NCBI GenBank assembly: GCA_000434835.1
Contig: FR881459.1
Coordinates: 4,960-15,456 of the forward strand
Source of the DNA: Clostridium sp. CAG:594
GTDB lineage: Bacteria; Bacillota_I; Bacilli_A; RF39; UBA660
Direction: 5' to 3'
Length of the DNA stretch: 10,497 nt
Both the position numbers and the translations under genes were made by a program. Positions within the stretch are counted from its first letter, which is position 1. Each line of letters starts with the position of its first letter. This document shows, piece after piece, positions 6,641-10,497 of this stretch. The notes under the pieces were generated by a model. That model was not told the DNA's origin. It saw only the letters and a program-made list of their open reading frames with translations, and did no database searches.

Positions 6641-7111
6641 CTATTCTGTAAAAGAACTTGGATGATAAGACTTTATTCCTAAAGACTCTGCTTTCCTCAA
6701 AACGTCAATTCTATCATCTACAAATGCCACATCTTTTATATCAATTTCATAATGTTTGCAACATTCAATTATTACTTCTGGCTTTAACAATGTAGAACAT
6801 ATAAAAAATACATTTTCTATTTTTATACTTGGGTAGTGTTTTGATAACCATCTATACTTCTGATTTATTTCCGTATTTGTTGTAATCGCACCTAGAATAA
6901 ATATTTTATTACTATCTAATTCGTTTATTATTCGCTGCATTGTTTTAAGTGGCCTTGCATTATAATATAAATCGTTAAATAATAAATCTTCAAGCGATTG
7001 ACATCCTAACTCAGGACATCCTCCACCATATAATTTATCATTATATCGATATTCAGATAAGGTACCATCAACATCAAAAAAAACATATTTATCTCTTAAT
7101 TTTTCAATCAT
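6641..7111 (-). CDS. HAD-superfamily hydrolase, first gene of operon A
   Basis: HAD-fold hydrolase of 156 aa. Motif I FFDVDGTL gives nucleophile D13 and acid D15. Motif II is likely T77 or T78 in ILGAITTNTE, motif III K110 in STLLKPE, and motif IV AFVDD gives D132 and D133. The insert between motifs I and II holds a Cys/Gly-rich stretch (GGGCPELGC, 29-37) that may shape the substrate site. Layout resembles small HAD phosphatases of the 5'-nucleotidase or sugar-phosphatase kind; no substrate can be assigned. The ATG at 7111 has TAGGAG eight bases upstream, and the promoter in repeat copy 2 lies about 40 bp ahead. It is co-transcribed with the MATE-like gene, so the two may handle one compound. 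It is not a recent duplicate of the 3366-3881 HAD: outside the motifs the sequences share little. Confidence 0.85.
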   Translation of the reverse strand: MIEKLRDKYVFFDVDGTLSEYRYNDKLYGGGCPELGCQSLEDLLFNDLYYNARPLKTMQRIINELDSNKIFILGAITTNTEINQKYRWLSKHYPSIKIENVFFICSTLLKPEVIIECCKHYEIDIKDVAFVDDRIDVLRKAESLGIKSYHPSSFTE

Positions 7112-7152
7112 ATTTATTACTCCTAATCTCGCTTTTATTATTGCATATCATA

Positions 7153-7161
7153 ATTATAACA
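7153..7161 (-). promoter_or_regulatory. Promoter of operon A (end of repeat copy 2)
   Basis: Extended -10 TGTTATAAT on the minus strand (TATAAT at 7158-7153), without a clear -35. Predicted start near 7146, giving a leader of about 35 nt that contains the TAGGAG Shine-Dalgarno of the HAD gene. Confidence 0.6.
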
Positions 7162-7171
7162 AAAACAAATA

Positions 7172-7209
7172 AAAAAAAGAACTTTGCCATTATATCAATG
7201 TAAAGTTCT
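7172..7209 (-). terminator. Rho-independent terminator after dnaE (repeat copy 2)
   Basis: Same hairpin as copy 1: AGAACTTT (7209-7202) pairs with AAAGTTCT (7185-7178), with the inner CATT/AATG step and a run of T on the minus strand. It is about 100 bp past the dnaE stop, further than usual, but no better terminator lies between. Confidence 0.8.
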
Positions 7210-7311
7210 TAAAAAATTGTTTGATATCCTTTGTTTTTTCCTTAGATAATTTTGTTATTTATCATATTATAGTTGTATTTATTTTTTTAAATTCTTCCAT
7301 TTTTAATATGC
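7210..7311. other. Spacer between dnaE stop and repeat copy 2
   Basis: About 100 bp of very AT-rich sequence with stops in all frames. The longest minus-strand frame starting at ATG has only 12 codons. A TATAAT-like hexamer occurs at 7271-7266 on the minus strand but without a -35 or TG extension. I see no gene, strong hairpin or RNA here; it may be decayed sequence. Confidence 0.5.
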
Positions 7312-10179
7312 TTATACCCGCTCCACATCAAAAAGTGCAAGTTGAAGACGAGAAAATCTTTTTTCTACCTTACCCTTTACTTTATAAACTCCAGGAATTG
7401 GTATATTAAAGAATTTATTATAAGTTTTAGGAAACATAACTAGTTCTATAGTTCCATATGAATCACTAGCATTTAAAAACATCATTTTTTCATTTCTTTT
7501 TGTATCAATTTCTTTTTTTCTTTCAATGTATAAAACCATGCTTATATTTTTATCAAAATATTTATCTAAAATATTAGTTGTTATGCTTGATTTTGTTATG
7601 TATTTGCTAGTTGGATGATTACTTATATAAAAACCAAATAAGGCAACCTCATGCTTTGTTAGTTCGTCTTTTGAGTATTCATCATACTCCTTTAATTCTG
7701 GTTTTAAAACTAAACTCTCATCTAAATCATTACACAGATCAGCATAATTAATCGCATCATTTAAGTTTTCTATTAAAGTCTTTCTAGTTTTTCCAAACGA
7801 ATCTAAAGCTCCTGATAATATAATATTTTTTAAAACATCACGTCCTAATTTATAACATCTTCTAACAAAATCTAAATATGAAGTAAAACTTCCGTTTAAA
7901 TCTCTTTCTCTTACTATTTCTTTAGCGGTTAATACCCCTATTCCTTTTATGAGAGATAAAGGAAGAACTAACTTATCTTCTATAACGTTATATTTATCCG
8001 TTGATATATTTATAATTGGTCCTGTAACTTCTACTCCAAGGCTTTTACATTCATCAATTATACTCTTAGTTTTATTAGAAGATGAAATACTATTATTTAA
8101 AAGCTCTGTTTCAAAATAAACTGAATAATGTACCTTTAAATATGCTATTTTATAGCCAATTATTGCATAACTAACAGAGTGTGCTTTATTAAATCCATAA
8201 TTAGCAAATTTAAGTATTAAGTTATATACCTCGTTTAACGTTTTGCTATCATAACCATAGCTTAATCCGCCTGATATAAAGTCATCCTTATATGATAATA
8301 ACAAATCTTCTTTTTTCTTACTCATAGCACGTCTTAATTCATCTGCCTTAGCATATGAAAAACCAGCCATCTTTCTTGCTATTTGCATTATTTGTTCTTG
8401 ATATACAATTATTCCACAAGTAGAAGATAATATATCTTTTAAATCTTCATTAATATATGATATCTTCTGAAGATTATGACGTCTTTTAACATACGTATCT
8501 ATGTTTTCCATAGGTCCCGGTCTAAAAAGTGCAACTGCTGCTACTAAATCATTTATGTTTTCTGGTTTTAAATTACTTATAAACTTTTTCATTCCCTGTG
8601 ACTCGAACTGGAATACCCCATCTAAATTACCGTTTTTAAATAAATCATACGTGCTTTTATCATCAAGTGGTATATCGCTAAATTTAATGTTTGCTTTTTT
8701 TATTACTCTATCTATTATAGTAAGGTTTTTAAGACCTAAAAAGTCCATTTTTAAAAGCCCTAAGTCCTCTATATAATTCATTGTGTATCCACATATATAT
8801 GAACCATCTGAATCAAGAGCTAAAGGAACATAATCAGATAATTTTTTACTCGATATAATAACCCCTGCTGCATGTTTAGAAACATGTCTTTTAAGTCCTT
8901 CTAAATGAAGTGATACATCATATATCTTTCTTAAAACCTCATCATCATTTAAAATTCTTTTTACGTTTATGTTTTTTAACTGATAAGACAAATCTTTTTT
9001 ATCATCAAAGTTTTTAAGTAAATTATCAATTTTAAAACCACTTACATCAAATATTCTTGCAACATCTCTAATAACTTGTTTTGCAAGCAAATTAGAAAAA
9101 GTAATTATTCCAGATACACGTGATTTACCATATTTATCTTCTACGTATTTTATTACTTCTTCTCTTCTTTCAGCATCAAAATCTATATCAATATCAGGCA
9201 TTGTAACCCTATCAGGATTTAAAAATCTTTCAAATAACAAATCATACTTAAGTGGATCTATATCAGTTATTCCAAGTGAATATGAAACAAGGCTTGATGC
9301 CGCAGAACCCCTACCTGGACCTACCATTATTTTATTTTTCTTAGCATATTTAACATAATCCCATACAACTAAAAAATAGTTACAAAAGTTTAATCTTGTT
9401 ATTATGGAAAGTTCATATTTTAATCTTTCAGCATATTTTAACGGAACTTTATCATTAAGTCTTTTTTTAAGACCAATTATACATAGATTAGTTAGGTATT
9501 TTTTCTCATCAAATGATGGATCATCATTATAAACAGGCAACAAATCATCCTTTTTAGGAATTGTTAAATTACAGTTAGCACTAATATAACTTGTTGTTTT
9601 AACAGCATCTATACCCACATTTCTTTTTAAACTTACGTCATAATTCAAATCAAAGGTTTCATCTTTTATTTTGTATAAATATTTTAAATACTTTGTGTTT
9701 TCTTTATCTAATGTAAGCGTTTTATTTATATAAACTTTATTACCACTTATCATTTTTTCTTGCATCAAATCTTTGTATCCAATAAATACATCACTAGTAT
9801 AATCCTTAAAATATTCTTCTTTTTCTTTTGATTCAAAAGGAAGCACCACGATTATATCATTAATGTAATTTACAATGTTTTCATATGTTAATTTTCCCTC
9901 GTTTAAAAGAGTCATTATGTTACACAGATTTTGGTAACCAGCATAATTTTTAGCATATAATAAAATTGTTTCTTCTAAATTAACTTCAAGACCTATAATT
10001 GGCTTAATATCATTTTTAATACATTTAGTATAAAACTCCATTACACCATATAAATTATCATCACATATTGCAGCACTTTTAATTTCTAAACTCTTTAGCG
10101 TGCTTATTAAATCATCTATCTTTATTAAACTAGATAATATAGAATAATCCGTCTTTATCCATAAAGGAGTATAGTTCAT
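7312..10179 (-). CDS. dnaE: DNA polymerase III alpha subunit (DnaE type)
   Basis: Family C DNA polymerase; in Firmicutes it works at the fork beside PolC, extending primers on the lagging strand. Numbered from ATG 10179 (955 aa): an N-terminal PHP domain; palm with GPGRGS (287-292) and PDIDIDF carrying catalytic D331 and D333, third Asp D479 in KMDFLGL; FRPGPM (552-557), YQEQIMQIARKMAGF and FNKAHSVSYA of the fingers; helix-hairpin-helix GIGVLTAKEIV (746-756); and an OB fold (about 880-955) that ends the protein. The PHP domain is degenerate: the expected HxHxxYS is LWIKTDYS and the later His is Asp (ICDDNLYG), so metal-dependent proofreading by this domain is not expected. It is shorter than B. 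subtilis DnaE, nearer Mycoplasma size. In-frame GTG/GTG/ATG codons at 10191-10185 overlap the GGTGAT Shine-Dalgarno; ATG 10179 is preferred, 10185 possible. Confidence 0.96.
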   Translation of the reverse strand: MNYTPLWIKTDYSILSSLIKIDDLISTLKSLEIKSAAICDDNLYGVMEFYTKCIKNDIKPIIGLEVNLEETILLYAKNYAGYQNLCNIMTLLNEGKLTYENIVNYINDIIVVLPFESKEKEEYFKDYTSDVFIGYKDLMQEKMISGNKVYINKTLTLDKENTKYLKYLYKIKDETFDLNYDVSLKRNVGIDAVKTTSYISANCNLTIPKKDDLLPVYNDDPSFDEKKYLTNLCIIGLKKRLNDKVPLKYAERLKYELSIITRLNFCNYFLVVWDYVKYAKKNKIMVGPGRGSAASSLVSYSLGITDIDPLKYDLLFERFLNPDRVTMPDIDIDFDAERREEVIKYVEDKYGKSRVSGIITFSNLLAKQVIRDVARIFDVSGFKIDNLLKNFDDKKDLSYQLKNINVKRILNDDEVLRKIYDVSLHLEGLKRHVSKHAAGVIISSKKLSDYVPLALDSDGSYICGYTMNYIEDLGLLKMDFLGLKNLTIIDRVIKKANIKFSDIPLDDKSTYDLFKNGNLDGVFQFESQGMKKFISNLKPENINDLVAAVALFRPGPMENIDTYVKRRHNLQKISYINEDLKDILSSTCGIIVYQEQIMQIARKMAGFSYAKADELRRAMSKKKEDLLLSYKDDFISGGLSYGYDSKTLNEVYNLILKFANYGFNKAHSVSYAIIGYKIAYLKVHYSVYFETELLNNSISSSNKTKSIIDECKSLGVEVTGPIINISTDKYNVIEDKLVLPLSLIKGIGVLTAKEIVRERDLNGSFTSYLDFVRRCYKLGRDVLKNIILSGALDSFGKTRKTLIENLNDAINYADLCNDLDESLVLKPELKEYDEYSKDELTKHEVALFGFYISNHPTSKYITKSSITTNILDKYFDKNISMVLYIERKKEIDTKRNEKMMFLNASDSYGTIELVMFPKTYNKFFNIPIPGVYKVKGKVEKRFSRLQLALFDVERV

Positions 10180-10183
10180 AAGC

Positions 10184-10211
10184 ATCACCACTTTCTTCTA
10201 ATAATATTTTA
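10184..10211 (-). promoter_or_regulatory. Possible dnaE promoter and Shine-Dalgarno
   Basis: A TAAAAT hexamer at 10211-10206 on the minus strand follows TTTTTGT, echoing the TTTTTGTTATAAT of the other junctions; no -35 is convincing. The sequence AGAAAGTGGTGAT just before the start matches the full anti-Shine-Dalgarno almost continuously and supports initiation at ATG 10179. Confidence 0.4.
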
Positions 10212-10241
10212 CTACAAAAAGACGTTTTTTCCTATTTTAAT

Positions 10242-10270
10242 TTGACTAATTAGTCATAATATGGTAAAGT
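10242..10270 (+). promoter_or_regulatory. rpmB promoter
   Basis: Sigma-A type promoter: -35 TTGACT (10242-10247), 17-bp spacer, -10 TAAAGT (10265-10270) preceded by TGG, giving an extended -10. Predicted start near 10277, leader about 30 nt. It is the best consensus match in the window and suits a ribosomal protein gene. Confidence 0.75.
10243..10256. promoter_or_regulatory. 14-bp perfect palindrome over the rpmB -35 box
   Basis: TGACTAATTAGTCA is a perfect dyad that covers five of six bases of the -35 hexamer. Its position and symmetry fit an operator for a dimeric repressor (MarR-like sites have this size and style). No regulator gene is in the window, so the binding protein is unknown. 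It is too short and lacks a T-tract, so it is not a terminator. Confidence 0.45.
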
Positions 10271-10306
10271 TAGATAGCAAACACGCACTTTAAGGAGGAA
10301 TTAAAT

Positions 10307-10480
10307 ATGGCTAAAAAAGTATCTAATAAGAAACCATTATTCGGAAACAAACGTTCTCATGCTTTAAATACAACTAAAATGAGACAAAAAGTTAACATGC
10401 AAAAAGTTACTTTAAATGGTGTAACCGTAGTAATGAGTGCTAAGGAAGCTAAAAAATTTAGAAAAAATAATGCAGCATAA
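10307..10480 (+). CDS. rpmB: 50S ribosomal protein L28
   Basis: Large-subunit ribosomal protein of 57 aa. KKPLFGNKRSHALNTTK matches the L28 signature (GNxxSHAxxxTKR), followed by NMQKVTLNGVTVVMSAKEAKKFRK, the conserved basic beta-rich half. It lacks the Cys pairs of zinc-binding L28 forms, so it is the zinc-free type. It is slightly shorter than the usual 60-63 residues. The ATG is eight bases after a strong AAGGAGG (10292-10298). Divergent from dnaE and monocistronic as far as visible; the 17 bp after the stop show no terminator before the window ends. Confidence 0.96.
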   Translation: MAKKVSNKKPLFGNKRSHALNTTKMRQKVNMQKVTLNGVTVVMSAKEAKKFRKNNAA

Positions 10481-10497
10481 TAAAAATACTTCAATTT

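Larger units (their letters stand above)
7150..7209 (-). repeat. 60-bp terminator-promoter repeat, copy 2
   Basis: Second copy of the element at 5385-5444, same orientation, one substitution. It lies between dnaE (stop 103 bp upstream) and the HAD gene of operon A. With copy 1 it brackets the whole two-gene operon A. Near-identity in non-coding sequence of such low GC implies recent copying, gene conversion or strong selection. Confidence 0.9.

Noticed and set aside
5385..7209. 60-bp repeats as CRISPR repeats, att sites or IS ends
   Set aside because: Only two copies 1.7 kb apart, no cas gene, integrase, transposase or inverted terminal repeats; the repeat content is explained by terminator and promoter signals.
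7210..7280. Weak inverted repeat GATAA...TTATC downstream of dnaE
   Set aside because: Five-base arms in AT-rich DNA are expected by chance, and there is no T-tract in the right place.
7221..7409. Plus-strand open frame of 62 codons
   Set aside because: Runs through AT-rich spacer into the antisense of the dnaE 3' end; no SD and no homology recognised.
8501..8776. Plus-strand open frame of 91 codons
   Set aside because: Antisense shadow of conserved dnaE polymerase motifs (FRPGPM, MDFLGL).
1..10497. UGA-as-Trp (Mycoplasma) code
   Set aside because: Trp codons in conserved proteins are TGG, and the HAD gene at 3366 ends in TGA followed at once by the SD-preceded start of the next gene.

Overview
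The window is very AT-rich and comes from a low-GC Gram-positive (Firmicutes/Tenericutes) chromosome. The rnc-smc pair, a compact B. subtilis-type DnaE and a 57-residue L28 all fit this. UGA acts as a stop (the 3366-3881 gene ends in TGA) and Trp is TGG, so this is not a Mycoplasma/Spiroplasma-type recoded genome. The short-armed SMC and short DnaE do recall reduced Bacilli or Mollicutes relatives. The exact lineage is inference.

Layout, in the direction of transcription. At the right end, rpmB (L28, plus strand) diverges from dnaE (minus strand); rpmB has a clear promoter whose -35 box lies in a perfect 14-bp palindrome. Everything else is on the minus strand: dnaE, then operon A (a HAD phosphatase-like gene and a MATE-like membrane protein), then operon B (a 41-codon HAD remnant, a class-A beta-lactamase-like serine hydrolase, a GNAT acetyltransferase, a second HAD protein and an HD phosphohydrolase), then rnc-smc, with smc running off the left end.

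The most striking structure is a 60-bp direct repeat, 59/60 identical, at 5385-5444 and 7150-7209. Each copy holds a Rho-independent terminator hairpin and, right behind it, an extended -10 box (TGTTATAAT). One copy ends dnaE and starts operon A; the other ends operon A and starts operon B. Operon A is therefore a cassette flanked by interchangeable terminator-promoter modules. A third junction, before rnc, has the same layout and shares 14 bp of it with a different hairpin.

The housekeeping genes serve replication (dnaE), RNA processing (rnc), chromosome organisation (smc) and translation (rpmB). The accessory block between dnaE and rnc is rich in small hydrolases (HAD, HD, serine hydrolase) plus an acetyltransferase and a membrane transporter. 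Its substrates cannot be read from the sequence. No tRNA, rRNA, CRISPR array, transposase or integrase was seen.
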